A stretch of DNA of 64,000 nucleotides from Paenibacillus dakarensis (GCF_001373415.1 NZ_CDSE01000047.1:45941-109940), one strand, 5' to 3'; shown: positions 33,784-42,634, numbered from the stretch's first letter. Made by a program: numbers and translations. Notes: a model not told the origin generated them from the letters alone.

Positions 33784-33825
33784 CAAAAAAAAGATGAGCC
33801 CATATCCTTAAAGGATGGGCTCATT
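33784..33825 (-). terminator. Terminator of the SASP gene
   Basis: ATGAGCCCAT pairs with ATGGGCTCAT, followed on the minus strand by eight T. Confidence 0.9.
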
Positions 33826-33966
33826 CCATTCATCTGCTATAAGCGATGTATACTAAAGTACTATCATCTATTGCATACAATTAATCCAATCACAGTCAAA
33901 ACGTAAAAACAGGTTCTTTTTAGTGCCTGCTGTTCAGTATAAAAGCAGCAATTAACTACTTTTATC

Positions 33967-34254
33967 TTACTTGTGAGTCTCACGGTCCACGAGTTCCTGC
34001 TGAGCAAGCCGAATCATTTCACGAACCATGGACCCGCCGATTTTCCCGCCAATCTGACCAGCAGCTTCCGTCGTTAAATCTCTGTTACTCCCCTGCTGCA
34101 ACGGAATTCCCAGATCACGGGCTACCTCATACTTTACATCATCAGGGCGATTCGGATCTACTGTGTAACCTTCATTTTTCATGACCTTAGCCTTGAAGGC
34201 TTGTATTCCTTGCGCCGCAGACGGTACTGCATATTTGTTATTTCTTCTTGCCAT
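33967..34254 (-). CDS. Alpha/beta-type small acid-soluble spore protein
   Basis: These proteins coat forespore DNA and protect it, then are digested at germination. The 95-residue protein has LGIPLQQGSNRDLTTEAAGQ and GGKIGGSMVREMI, the two conserved blocks. The region where protease GPR cuts reads KYEVARDLG instead of the usual (Y/T)EIASE pattern, so it is an atypical member. It has 40 or so extra N-terminal residues, including YTVDPNRPDD. It has its own terminator. A 28-base inverted repeat (34291-34318) lies upstream. Confidence 0.9.
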   Translation of the reverse strand: MARRNNKYAVPSAAQGIQAFKAKVMKNEGYTVDPNRPDDVKYEVARDLGIPLQQGSNRDLTTEAAGQIGGKIGGSMVREMIRLAQQELVDRETHK

Positions 34255-34290
34255 TTACTTCACTCCCCAACTGGTTTACCCCTTAGCATA

Positions 34291-34318
34291 CCCAAGAGAG
34301 CTTCTCATCTCTTATGGG
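34291..34318. repeat. Inverted repeat between punA and SASP
   Basis: CCCAAGAGA pairs with TCTCTTATGGG (one bulge) around an eight-base loop. There is no clear T run, so it may be a weak punA terminator or an element of the SASP promoter region. Confidence 0.45.
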
Positions 34319-34372
34319 TATATGTGTTAGTTGAAATAAGAGTGAACTATATCCTCCATGGCTGATCCAAAA

Positions 34373-35197
34373 TTACATACCTGGGATAACGGCCATGACA
34401 AGCCCCAAAAATTTCTCGCGTACCATTTCAGCTGTTTCCATCACTTCATCATGGGACAATGGCTGATCGAGTATACCTGCTGCCATATTCGTGATACAGG
34501 AAATACCGAGTACTTCCAGTCCCGAATGCCGTGCTACAATAACCTCTGAGACCGTAGACATTCCTACAGCATCAGCTCCTAATGTACGAAGCATTACGAT
34601 TTCTGCAGGTGTTTCATAAGTAGGGCCAAGCAGGCCTGCATATACGCCTTGCTGAAGAGATATTCCCTGAGTTTTTGCAGTATCCAGGGCCAGAGTACGC
34701 AAACGCCGGCTGTATGCTTCCGACATATCGGGAAACCGCACGCCAAGCGCTGAATCGTTCGGCCCAATCAATGGATTTCGTCCTGTCATATTTAGGTGAT
34801 CCGTTATAAGCATTAGATCTCCAGGCTTAAACTCCGTATTGACACCTCCAGCCGCATTCGTGACAAGCAAGCTTTTAACACCTAGCTGTTTCATCACTCG
34901 TACAGGAAATGCCGTTAGCTCGGGGCCATACCCTTCATACATATGGAAACGGCCTTTCATCAGAACCACAGAGCGCCCTTTAATCGTTCCAAGCAAAAGC
35001 TCCCCCTCATGCCCTTCTACAGTCGAAACAGGAAAATGAGGTATATCACTGTATGGAATAGACAATGGCTCTTCCAACAAGTCGGCAAGTACGCCTAATC
35101 CAGAACCCAGAATTAATCCAATTTCCGGATCAACTCCGCCTTTACTCTTAATGAAAGCTGCTGCATCTTCAATCATTCCCAAATTTAAAGTCCCCAC
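34373..35197 (-). CDS. punA: Purine nucleoside phosphorylase (trimeric type)
   Basis: This enzyme splits purine (deoxy)nucleosides with phosphate to give base and (deoxy)ribose 1-phosphate. The family markers are LGSGLGVLAD, VEGHEGELLLG, VTNAAGGVN and GPTYETPAEI with GADAVGMSTV. Length 274 residues. The GTG at 35197 has GGGAGAG eight bases upstream. It is cotranscribed with deoB, which handles its sugar phosphate. Confidence 0.95.
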   Translation of the reverse strand: MGTLNLGMIEDAAAFIKSKGGVDPEIGLILGSGLGVLADLLEEPLSIPYSDIPHFPVSTVEGHEGELLLGTIKGRSVVLMKGRFHMYEGYGPELTAFPVRVMKQLGVKSLLVTNAAGGVNTEFKPGDLMLITDHLNMTGRNPLIGPNDSALGVRFPDMSEAYSRRLRTLALDTAKTQGISLQQGVYAGLLGPTYETPAEIVMLRTLGADAVGMSTVSEVIVARHSGLEVLGISCITNMAAGILDQPLSHDEVMETAEMVREKFLGLVMAVIPGM

Positions 35198-35219
35198 TCT
35201 AACATCTCTCCCAATCCAA

Positions 35220-36416
35220 TTATTTTAATAGCGGTAAAAAGCTCTTGCCATACTCTGGCGGTTTTGAATCAAATATATCGGCTATCGTTGCCCCCACATC
35301 CGAGAAGGTTGTCCGCAATCCAAGACTGCCTGGAGAGCTGAGACCCGGACTATATACAAGCAGCGGCACATATTCACGTGTGTGATCTGTTCCGGAATGA
35401 GTTGGATCGTTCCCGTGATCAGCCGAAATAATCAACAGGTCCTGTTCTGTTAATTTCTCTTTGATCTTCGGAAGAGCTTCGTCAAATATCTTCAAAGCCT
35501 GTCCGTACCCTTTCGGGTCCCTGCGATGACCGTATAAGGAATCGAACTCTACCAGGTTGGCAAATAATAATCCATTAAAATCACTGCTCAACTGTTCGAT
35601 CGTTATTTCAATTCCATGCTCATTGCTCTTCGTCGGATAAGATTGCGTTATCCCTTCTCCAGTAAAAATATCACTTATCTTACCGATGGCGATCACATCA
35701 AGCCCATGATGCTCAAGCGCGTTAAGTACGGTTGGTTCAGGCGGCTTAATCGCATAGTCATGACGATTTGATGTGCGAATGTATTTCCCGGGTTCACCAG
35801 TAAAGGGGCGAGCGATTACTCTGCCCACTGAAAATTCAGGCTGGAGTGTAAGACGGCGAGCAATTTCACAAGCCCGGTATAACTCTTCCAAGGGGATAAC
35901 CTCTTCATGAGCCGCAATCTGAAAAACACTATCCGCTGAGGTGTACACAATCCAGGCACCGGTCCGCTTCTGTTCTTCCCCGTATTCTTCAATAATCTCG
36001 GTTCCTGAAGCCGCTTTGTTTCCAATAACCTTACGTCCGGTTTGCTGTTCAAACTGGGCAATAAGTGCAGACGGAAATCCCTGCGTATACGTATTAAACG
36101 GTGTGTTCAGACGAAGGCCCATCAGTTCCCAATGCCCCGTCATTGTATCTTTCCCAACCGATTGTTCCTGCATTTTACCAAAATAAGCTTCCGGCACATC
36201 CACAGGACTTACGGACGGTAAGGAAGTTATATTGCCAAGCCCCATCTTCTGCAGATTACTGAGCGATAGATCAGGATTTTGTTCAAGAATATGACGGAGG
36301 GTATGAGCTCCACCATCCCCAAACTTTAAAGCATCCGGTGCCTCCCCGATCCCTACACTGTCAAGTACAATAAAACAGATTCGTTTAAAACGATGTTGTT
36401 TGGTGTTGTCTGACAT
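35220..36416 (-). CDS. deoB: Phosphopentomutase
   Basis: DeoB interconverts (deoxy)ribose 1-phosphate and 5-phosphate. It belongs to the alkaline phosphatase superfamily; metal residues are seen in [15 protein letters not shown] and [18 protein letters not shown], and the phosphorylated Thr in [10 protein letters not shown]. The ATG at 36416 has AAGGAG eight bases upstream, giving 398 residues. It lies between xerD and punA as in B. subtilis (drm-punA). Confidence 0.96.
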   Translation of the reverse strand: MSDNTKQHRFKRICFIVLDSVGIGEAPDALKFGDGGAHTLRHILEQNPDLSLSNLQKMGLGNITSLPSVSPVDVPEAYFGKMQEQSVGKDTMTGHWELMGLRLNTPFNTYTQGFPSALIAQFEQQTGRKVIGNKAASGTEIIEEYGEEQKRTGAWIVYTSADSVFQIAAHEEVIPLEELYRACEIARRLTLQPEFSVGRVIARPFTGEPGKYIRTSNRHDYAIKPPEPTVLNALEHHGLDVIAIGKISDIFTGEGITQSYPTKSNEHGIEITIEQLSSDFNGLLFANLVEFDSLYGHRRDPKGYGQALKIFDEALPKIKEKLTEQDLLIISADHGNDPTHSGTDHTREYVPLLVYSPGLSSPGSLGLRTTFSDVGATIADIFDSKPPEYGKSFLPLLK

Positions 36417-36450
36417 GATGATCACTCCTTATTTATGGTAGGTTCACCAA

Positions 36451-37344
36451 TCATTTACCTGCCCGCGGGTGGTGGGATTCATAAACTTCTTTCATGCTTT
36501 TCTTGGGCGTCTGATACATCTGTGTAGTAGATATGTCAGCGTGGCCCAGCATTTCTTGTACAGAGCGAAGATCTGCTCCATTATCCAGCATATGAATGGC
36601 AAAAGAATGGCGCAGTGTATGCGGTGTAATATCCTCATCAATTCCCGCGTCTTTTCCATACTTCTTAATAATCTTCCAAAAGCCTTGCCTTGATAACGTC
36701 GTACCCAGCCCGTTTAAGAACAGACCTCCGTCATCGGTGCCAGATTTAAGGAGTCTCTCCCTCATCCCGTTCATGTACTGTTCTACGCTGCGTGCAGCAA
36801 TCGGACTAATCGGCAAAATTCTTTCTTTACCCGAGCTCCCAGTGCATCGTACAAATTTCATATCCGTATCCACATCATTCAAACCCAGATTCACCAGCTC
36901 CGATACACGGATACCTGCCGCATACAACAGCTCCAGCATTGCTTTATCCCGGGCTCCTTGGGGAGTTGTCACATCCGGTGCGTTCAGAAGCTTGTCCACC
37001 TGCTCGATAGATAGGCCTTTAGGGATTTTTCGTTCCGGCTTCGGGGCTTCAAGCATCAATGATGGGTCTTGCTGAATGATACCGAGACGTACAAGAAACT
37101 GAAAAAAAGAGCGAATCGAAACGGTACTGCGCATCATCGTAGACGGGGCCCGGCCTCGTTGTTTCATACTGCCCAAATAAAGACTAAGCAGTGTTCGATT
37201 CACCTCAGCAGGATCGTAAACACCACGCTGCTCTGCAAATTCGATAAGGCCGGAAATATCTTTCCGGTATGATTCTGTAGTACTGCGCGAAAGCCCTTTT
37301 TCCTCAGTTAAGAAGGATATATAAGTGTCCAAATACTGCTTCAT
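36451..37344 (-). CDS. xerD: Tyrosine recombinase XerD
   Basis: XerD, with XerC, resolves chromosome dimers at dif. The 297-residue protein has a SAM-like N-terminal domain (about 1-90) and the catalytic domain with GIRVSEL (Arg), TPHTLRHSFA (His and Arg), LGHADISTTQMY (His and nucleophile Tyr). It is the chromosomal enzyme by context (fur-yqzK-xerD-deoB), not a phage integrase. Confidence 0.95.
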   Translation of the reverse strand: MKQYLDTYISFLTEEKGLSRSTTESYRKDISGLIEFAEQRGVYDPAEVNRTLLSLYLGSMKQRGRAPSTMMRSTVSIRSFFQFLVRLGIIQQDPSLMLEAPKPERKIPKGLSIEQVDKLLNAPDVTTPQGARDKAMLELLYAAGIRVSELVNLGLNDVDTDMKFVRCTGSSGKERILPISPIAARSVEQYMNGMRERLLKSGTDDGGLFLNGLGTTLSRQGFWKIIKKYGKDAGIDEDITPHTLRHSFAIHMLDNGADLRSVQEMLGHADISTTQMYQTPKKSMKEVYESHHPRAGK

Positions 37345-37392
37345 GATTTATTCTGCTCCTTATCACTGCACTTCCATACACAGGAGGGACGC

Positions 37393-37626
37393 TTATTCGC
37401 CATACCAGTAGTATAAGCGAAGCCTTTCTCGTGGAGTTACCCAGCTCTCCAGAGAGTTTTCAGGCTGAAATGCCTTCACGGCATGGCCTACCGGCACTCG
37501 GTACGGATCCGTTGGAATCAACCATTGATTCACTAATGACAAAGCATGGTAAAAAAATAGTGTAAGTACGGTAAATAATAAAACAAATCTTATAAAAGCT
37601 GCGACTTTTCTTATCGAAATAATCAA
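37393..37626 (-). CDS. yqzK: DUF4227 family small membrane protein (YqzK)
   Basis: The 77-residue protein has one N-terminal membrane helix (about 8-32) and a soluble tail with PTDPYRVPVGHAVKAF and ERLRLYYWYGE. Position between fur and xerD is that of B. subtilis yqzK. The TTG at 37626 is preferred because GAGG lies eight bases upstream; a TTG at 37632 lacks spacing. Function unknown. Confidence 0.8.
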   Translation of the reverse strand: MIISIRKVAAFIRFVLLFTVLTLFFYHALSLVNQWLIPTDPYRVPVGHAVKAFQPENSLESWVTPRERLRLYYWYGE

Positions 37627-37809
37627 GAACAACGCCTCACTTTCAATGAAAACTCCAAAAGCTTCCTGTAACCCAAGCCTATGAGCCTATTCCATTGAAT
37701 ATGACGCTGTGTACCACATTAATTCCAGATGATCTCCATGCCGATTTCCTGCTAATAACAGCTGTATACAAACTGTAAACACATCATATGTAAGTGAACC
37801 TATTAAGTT

Positions 37810-37842
37810 GAAAAAACCCTCTCGGAATTTCCTCAAGAGGGC
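37810..37842 (-). terminator. Terminator of fur
   Basis: CCCTCT pairs with AGAGGG around a 13-base loop, followed by TTTTTT on the minus strand. Confidence 0.85.
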
Positions 37843-37874
37843 CATCTGTGTCAGTACAGATTATGGGCATTTCT

Positions 37875-38339
37875 TTAATTGTCACTATGATCTTGTTTTC
37901 CTTTTTCCTTACACCGATAACAGATGCCGTGGAAATCAAGACGATGATCATGAACGGTAAAGTTAAATTCTTTCTCGAGCCGCTCTTCCAGTGGACCAAG
38001 CCAATCTTCTCTTATCTCATCCATGCTTCCGCACTGGGTACATATCAGATGATGATGATGATGTTTAGACGTATCTGTCCGCAAATCGTAGCGGGCTACT
38101 CCATCACCAAAGTTAATCTTCTCCACCACATGCAGCTCGCTTAAAAGCTCGAGGGTACGGTATACAGTAGCCAGACCAATCTCGGGAGCTTTTTCTTTAA
38201 CGAGCATAAAAACGTCTTCTGCACTTAAGTGGTCGTCCTCATTCTCCAACAATACGCTAACGGTGGCTTCCCTTTGGGGCGTTAATTTGTAGCCTTGGGA
38301 TTGTAACTGTTGTTTGATTTTGTCGATCCGTGCTTCCAT
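37875..38339 (-). CDS. fur: Ferric uptake regulator family repressor
   Basis: The 154-residue metal-dependent repressor has an N-terminal winged helix (about 1-85, YKLTPQREATVSVLL and LATVYRTLELL). The C-terminal metal domain has KHHHHHLICTQCG and HGICYRC, the structural zinc cysteines. Position next to spoIIM, yqzK and xerD fits Fur rather than PerR or Zur, but specificity is not proven by sequence. A strong promoter with a palindrome lies upstream. Confidence 0.92.
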   Translation of the reverse strand: MEARIDKIKQQLQSQGYKLTPQREATVSVLLENEDDHLSAEDVFMLVKEKAPEIGLATVYRTLELLSELHVVEKINFGDGVARYDLRTDTSKHHHHHLICTQCGSMDEIREDWLGPLEERLEKEFNFTVHDHRLDFHGICYRCKEKGKQDHSDN

Positions 38340-38388
38340 CGTTCCCCTCCCCCTTGGAAATCACTGCACGTATTTGTTCACTTCTTTC

Positions 38389-38418
38389 ATTATAGGGGGA
38401 CTTTGCAAACAAAGTCAA
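38389..38418 (-). promoter_or_regulatory. Promoter of fur with embedded palindrome
   Basis: On the minus strand TTGACT (38418-38413), an 18-base spacer and TATAAT (38394-38389) give a good sigma A promoter. GACTTTG/CAAAGTC arms (38399-38405 and 38410-38416) lie across the -35 and spacer, like a repressor site. Confidence 0.75.
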
Positions 38419-38436
38419 ACGATTTTGCTACATCGA

Positions 38437-39072
38437 TTAACCACTGGTAGAAAGAAGCATAGGCACCACCCATTGCATCATAACTGGGGTAATCCATGTT
38501 TCAAAAGAAGAAACACCTAACATAAGTAGCACCATGATCAAAGTAAACCCTAAATAGGAGGTGAATGGTTTTGTCAGGCTTCCATTACGCTGAGCTAACA
38601 GGCGATTTTTTATAATATAGAGAGAAAAGGTTATTGCTGCAACGCTGCTCATCATGAGAACCGGTATCACGAGCAGGTTTTGCGGTGCAATAGAGACAAA
38701 CGCAAAGAGCAGACCTTTCCATGAATACTGTCCGACAAGGTATCCAACGGTAAAGCCGATCAGAACCCCTTTTAGAAAATCCAGTACAAGAATTCCAGGC
38801 AGACCGATAATGGATAGACCCAGTATCCATATTAAACCAACCCATTTAAGGTGAAGGGCAGCGATACTGCCAAAGGCAGCTGAGGACGGTCCTTCAGCAG
38901 CTTCATGTATGGTTAGAAAGAAATGATCCAAATAACCGGAAAGATCCTGCTGCTGTTCGAGGGAAAGTGCATTAACCATCAAGGCTCCAAACAGGACCCC
39001 TACTAAAAACAAAACAGCAACAAAAACATATAGAGGCATCTGCTCCTTAAAGCTTTGGCGGAATGATTGCAT
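38437..39072 (-). CDS. spoIIM: Stage II sporulation protein M
   Basis: SpoIIM is part of the SpoIIDMP machine that thins septal and cell-wall peptidoglycan during engulfment. The 211-residue protein has five membrane helices, including GVLFGALMVNAL and SIIGLPGILVLDFLKGVLIGF. SIAPQNLLVIPVLM is also conserved. A sigma E-type promoter precedes it, consistent with mother-cell expression. Confidence 0.93.
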   Translation of the reverse strand: MQSFRQSFKEQMPLYVFVAVLFLVGVLFGALMVNALSLEQQQDLSGYLDHFFLTIHEAAEGPSSAAFGSIAALHLKWVGLIWILGLSIIGLPGILVLDFLKGVLIGFTVGYLVGQYSWKGLLFAFVSIAPQNLLVIPVLMMSSVAAITFSLYIIKNRLLAQRNGSLTKPFTSYLGFTLIMVLLMLGVSSFETWITPVMMQWVVPMLLSTSG

Positions 39073-39104
39073 GAAATAGAGTCTCCTTTCCTGTCTCTAT
39101 TCCT

Positions 39105-39134
39105 ACTCTATGTGAATTTGCTGCTGTCTATGAC
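39105..39134 (-). promoter_or_regulatory. Candidate sigma E promoter of spoIIM
   Basis: GTCATA (39134-39129), a 16-base spacer and CATAGAGT (39112-39105) on the minus strand fit the sigma E consensus (ATA, 16, CATAnnnT). Confidence 0.7.
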
Positions 39135-39154
39135 TTCGTATCGTTCCTATCTAT

Positions 39155-40372
39155 TTATGGTTTTATGACAACCTTGCCATAGGTGCCTCCGCCTCCTGCG
39201 GAAAGCTCCAACGTTCCATTTCTCGCCATAACTATACTTTTGGCAAGTCCCTCACCCACGACTGCTGCAATATCCTGCTCAGATGCTCTGTGAAGGATCG
39301 ACATTTCGGTGCCAAAGACAGCCAATAATTTAGACATGGAGGCTTTTCCAAGTCCCGGGATGAATTCTAGCGGAACCTGATAATGATAGGGCGGGCGATA
39401 AGAAGGAATGCTTGACTTGCTTCTGTCAGCAATAGACATGATGCGGTCGAATACACCCATTACAGTTTTGAGGCTCCCGCAGTAAGGGCATCGTTCCTGG
39501 GAAGACACAATGGCTTCCTCATCCAGTATGCTGTTACAGCTTGAACAGTAAGTCCGGTGATATTTCCCAAGACGGGGATTCAGTCCGTAATTCGCCGAGA
39601 CATGTCTCCCAGCCTTACACTTGAGCGCCAAGCGGAATTCATCAAATGACGGCGTGCCCATCACAATCTTGTTGTATTCTCTCCCGATCTTTCCTAATGA
39701 ATGGGCATCAGAGTTCGTCAGAAATGAAAAATGATCCAGCTCTGATATATACCCTGCCATCAGGGAGTCAGCACTTAGACCGAGCTCAATTCCCGCGATG
39801 CCATTCAAATCAAACACATCCGCTAACCGATCAGCCATACTGCCGTACAGCCCTTTATGAGGGGTAAACACATGTGCCGGAATGAGAATTCCGCCCCGGT
39901 CTAGGATTTCCTGCTGCAATTCCCTCGGTTCAACGTAGATTCGCTGCGAACTTAGCTGGACATTTTTCATATAGCGTGACATCCACTGTGTAAAATCCTG
40001 CATGGTGCTTAGATCGCGAAAAAAAGCGAGCACATGAGCTGCTCCTCTTCCGCTTTCTCGGATTTCAATCTCACTGCCGAGCAGAATGACCGTATCCTGA
40101 TATTCGATTCCCCCGCCCTCAAGCTCTTTCATCATCCCGCTGTCCAGAGCTTTCATGATATCCTCCTGTACCGAGGGTGAGTGGCAATCTATAATTCCGA
40201 TCATTTCGATCCCTTTGCGGTCAGCTGCTTCCCTGGCAATGTTCTCAAAGGTAAGATTTCTACTGCCGCTGATTTTCACAGCTTGTCCGCTTCCCGTCCG
40301 TCCGATATGGATATGCATGTCACAATAATACTCCCTCAGCCCGTTAGCATCATCAAGTTGTTCAAATGACAT
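39155..40372 (-). CDS. Endonuclease Q (EndoQ) family protein, YqxK-like
   Basis: EndoQ-family enzymes, known from archaea and some Bacillales, nick DNA 5' to deaminated bases. The PHP domain has CDMHIHIG, IIDCHSP, LGSEIEI, IPAHVFTPHKG and SDAH metal motifs. A zinc finger (CSSCNSI...CPYCGS, about 285-310) and helix-hairpin-helix (IPGLGKASMSKLLAVFG) follow. Length is 405 residues. The ATG at 40372 follows the nudF stop by one base, implying coupling. The repair role is inferred from family. Confidence 0.88.
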   Translation of the reverse strand: MSFEQLDDANGLREYYCDMHIHIGRTGSGQAVKISGSRNLTFENIAREAADRKGIEMIGIIDCHSPSVQEDIMKALDSGMMKELEGGGIEYQDTVILLGSEIEIRESGRGAAHVLAFFRDLSTMQDFTQWMSRYMKNVQLSSQRIYVEPRELQQEILDRGGILIPAHVFTPHKGLYGSMADRLADVFDLNGIAGIELGLSADSLMAGYISELDHFSFLTNSDAHSLGKIGREYNKIVMGTPSFDEFRLALKCKAGRHVSANYGLNPRLGKYHRTYCSSCNSILDEEAIVSSQERCPYCGSLKTVMGVFDRIMSIADRSKSSIPSYRPPYHYQVPLEFIPGLGKASMSKLLAVFGTEMSILHRASEQDIAAVVGEGLAKSIVMARNGTLELSAGGGGTYGKVVIKP

Positions 40373-40373
40373 A

Positions 40374-40946
40374 TTAGATTTCACCCGTAAGCTTATACAT
40401 ATTCCAAGCATACACAGCAAGAATCGTCTTGGCATCACTGATTCTTTCTTCCTTGATAAGGCGGTAAGCCTCTTCTAGAGTAATTTCAGACATTTCAAGA
40501 AATTCATCCTCGTCTGGCTTCATATCCCCACTAATCAAATCCTCTGCCAAATAGAGATGAATGATTTCGTCAGCGAAGCCAGGAGAAGTATAAAATGACT
40601 GCAATTTCCGGATTGTCCCGCAAGTATAACCTGTCTCCTCCTGCAGCTCACGTCTCGCAGCTTCAAGCGGGTCCTCGCCACGTTCCAGCTTCCCTGCAGG
40701 GATCTCTACTTCACAACGTCCCAGCGGCTGTCTATATTGGTCCACCACTAACATTTTATCTCCGTGTAATGCAAGAACAGCTACAGCTCCTGGATGACGA
40801 ATGATCTCTCTGGTAGCCTGATTGCCATCAGGAAGTGTAACCGTGTCGACTTGAAGTGATATAACCTTTCCTTCAAAAATCTGTTCGGTTGATACCGTAA
40901 TTTCTTCTAAAGTTCTATGTTGTTGTTTATTGCCGACATCGCTCAT
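40374..40946 (-). CDS. nudF: ADP-ribose pyrophosphatase (Nudix)
   Basis: This Nudix hydrolase splits ADP-ribose to AMP and ribose 5-phosphate. The Nudix box is GKLERGEDPLEAARRELQEE(TG), matching GxxxxxExxxxxxxREUxEExGU. The ATG at 40946 has AAGGAGG seven bases upstream, giving 190 residues. It is translationally coupled to the EndoQ-like gene and diverges from mciZ. Confidence 0.94.
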   Translation of the reverse strand: MSDVGNKQQHRTLEEITVSTEQIFEGKVISLQVDTVTLPDGNQATREIIRHPGAVAVLALHGDKMLVVDQYRQPLGRCEVEIPAGKLERGEDPLEAARRELQEETGYTCGTIRKLQSFYTSPGFADEIIHLYLAEDLISGDMKPDEDEFLEMSEITLEEAYRLIKEERISDAKTILAVYAWNMYKLTGEI

Positions 40947-41040
40947 ACGATGGCCTCCTTTTTTCTGAAAACGGCATGTCTGTTCATACAGTTGCATAAG
41001 CTTTATTATACCAAACTATCGAAGAAAGAAGGAACGGACG

Positions 41041-41175
41041 ATGAAGAGCTATCAAGGAATAAAATCCATACATATGACAGGCCAGGTTTGGCAGATAAGA
41101 TCCTTATTAAAGCAGTGGCAAAAACAGTGGGGACCTGAAGCCACTATTGCTGAAATTTTAAGCAAATCCAAATAA
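41041..41175 (+). CDS. mciZ: Z-ring formation inhibitor MciZ
   Basis: MciZ is a tiny peptide that caps FtsZ filaments and blocks Z-ring formation during sporulation. The 44-residue product starts MKSYQGIKSIHMTGQVWQIR. The IHMTGQVWQIRSLLKQW core lines up with the B. subtilis VLVGKAWEIRAKLKEY core I recall (G, W, IR, LK conserved). AAGGAACGG lies just before the ATG. It sits divergently beside nudF, where mciZ is usually found. It is short and easily missed. Confidence 0.85.
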   Translation: MKSYQGIKSIHMTGQVWQIRSLLKQWQKQWGPEATIAEILSKSK

Positions 41176-41194
41176 AAAATATGCGAAAATGAGC

Positions 41195-41210
41195 AAGGAA
41201 CTAGTTCTTT
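41195..41210. repeat. Near-palindrome between mciZ and TPR gene
   Basis: AAGGAACTAGTTCTTT has a perfect 10-base core GAACTAGTTC (41198-41207) and outer arms with one mismatch pair. It may be an operator for the TPR gene. Confidence 0.3.
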
Positions 41211-41290
41211 AGACTTAAAATTCGACTTTTTTCGTTAAAAACCGTGACTATTCATCCTATTCGTGTGTTTTATTAGTGGGAGGTTTTGAT

Positions 41291-42484
41291 ATGACAGATC
41301 TAATAAATAGAGAACCCGAACATAATCCAGAGCCACCAAAGCATCCTTTTGAACTTGGTAAATGGCATGAATCAAGGGGGCATTTCGAAGAAGCACTGGA
41401 GTGCTTCAAACAAGGAGCTATAAACGCCATTCCATCTGACTCATCGTCAGGATCCGATAACCAGAATTCTGCTTTAAGCTGGATTGAATACGGGCGCCTT
41501 AGCACAAAATTAAATAAATTCGAAGAAGCCTCTTCTTCCTTTAGACAAGCCCTAACCTTTGGGTTGCCGTATACCTCCCTTGCCTTAGCGGAGTGGACAG
41601 CAATGCTCTATAAGCAAGGCCTTCAAGACAGCGATATTTTCCATATACTGATTGAAGAATTGCCATCACACTTTATTTCCCCATCGGTGCTTGGGTGTGC
41701 ATTAACCAATATCGGTGCCTACAAAGAAGCTATACAGTGCTTTAATATGACCAAATTTATCGATAATAAATCTGCAATGATGCATGCTCGTTGTCTGATC
41801 AACGAAGGTAATCTTCATGAAGCGGTGGAAATGTTAAACCGCTTAAATCATACCTTCAATCCGCTGGATTGGTTATCAGATGAAGATCGTTCCATCATTC
41901 AGCATACCCTATTGCTGTGTGAATGGAGAATAAGCGGCTCTAGGCCCAACCTTAAATCATCCGGGTACAACTTAAGTAAATTGGCACGGGCCGCTCTGAA
42001 CTTGGGAATGGTTGCGGAGGCAGAAAATATTTTATCCAGTGAAGGAGTTGCAGGGGAGCATACTCTTATCTTTTTGCTGTATTCAGAAGGCTATATAGAT
42101 TTAGCGATAACGTGGCTCTGTCAGCTCTCAGATTCAGAAGCGAAGAGCTCCGAGCTTCAATTCATTGAGGCCGAACAATTATATGATGAGGGTAATTATG
42201 AAAAAGCATCCGCCTTATTTGAGAAGATCCGGTTAGCACAACCAGAGCATACAAATGCCAGATTTGGTGAAGCAGCATGCTATCTGCAATCTGCTCTTTT
42301 ATCTCTTTCTTCCCGTATCACACGCATCGATACCCAAGCCTCGGTAAAACAGCAAGCGATAGAGTATATGAAAGGGATTAATGCTGCACTTCATATTGTG
42401 GAAAACACGAAATGGCACACCGTATGGACGCTTGAACAGCAGCGTAGAAGGAGCACCATAAAACAAACAACGCTATTAAACTAA
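41291..42484 (+). CDS. Tetratricopeptide repeat protein, unknown function
   Basis: The 397-residue soluble protein is built of TPR-like helical pairs: about 15-35 (HPFELGKWHESRGHFEEAL), 60-85 (WIEYGRLSTKLNKFEEASS), 130-155 (ALTNIGAYKEAIQCF), and 285-310 (EAEQLYDEGNYEKASALFEK). No signal peptide, membrane segment or effector domain is seen. TPR arrays hold other proteins; the partner is unknown. GGGAGG lies eight bases before the ATG at 41291; the longer start covers that site. It is monocistronic. Confidence 0.78.
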   Translation: MTDLINREPEHNPEPPKHPFELGKWHESRGHFEEALECFKQGAINAIPSDSSSGSDNQNSALSWIEYGRLSTKLNKFEEASSSFRQALTFGLPYTSLALAEWTAMLYKQGLQDSDIFHILIEELPSHFISPSVLGCALTNIGAYKEAIQCFNMTKFIDNKSAMMHARCLINEGNLHEAVEMLNRLNHTFNPLDWLSDEDRSIIQHTLLLCEWRISGSRPNLKSSGYNLSKLARAALNLGMVAEAENILSSEGVAGEHTLIFLLYSEGYIDLAITWLCQLSDSEAKSSELQFIEAEQLYDEGNYEKASALFEKIRLAQPEHTNARFGEAACYLQSALLSLSSRITRIDTQASVKQQAIEYMKGINAALHIVENTKWHTVWTLEQQRRRSTIKQTTLLN

Positions 42485-42530
42485 CTCTTTTGTATGATCA
42501 ATGAGGCTTATGCTTCTCTCTATAAAATCA

Positions 42531-42612
42531 AAAAAATACCCCTAGAATCCATTGGTTAAACAAAATGTTTATTCCAAGCAGGCTTTCTAATGGGGTATTT
42601 TATTCTTTTTAA
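42531..42612. terminator. Bidirectional terminator between convergent genes
   Basis: AAAATACCCC (42533-42542) and GGGGTATTTT (42592-42601) form a long stem base with A and T tracts on both sides. It serves the TPR gene (plus) and the peptidase (minus). Confidence 0.75.
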
Positions 42613-42634
42613 TCACTTCTGCAAGGAAGAGAGA

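Noticed and set aside
36596..37075. 159-residue plus-strand open frame inside xerD
   Set aside because: It is antisense to the catalytic domain of XerD and shows only shadow-like composition.
36451..37344. Possible phage or island integrase
   Set aside because: The gene is XerD by motifs and by its conserved place between deoB and yqzK/fur. No att-like repeats or cargo were seen.
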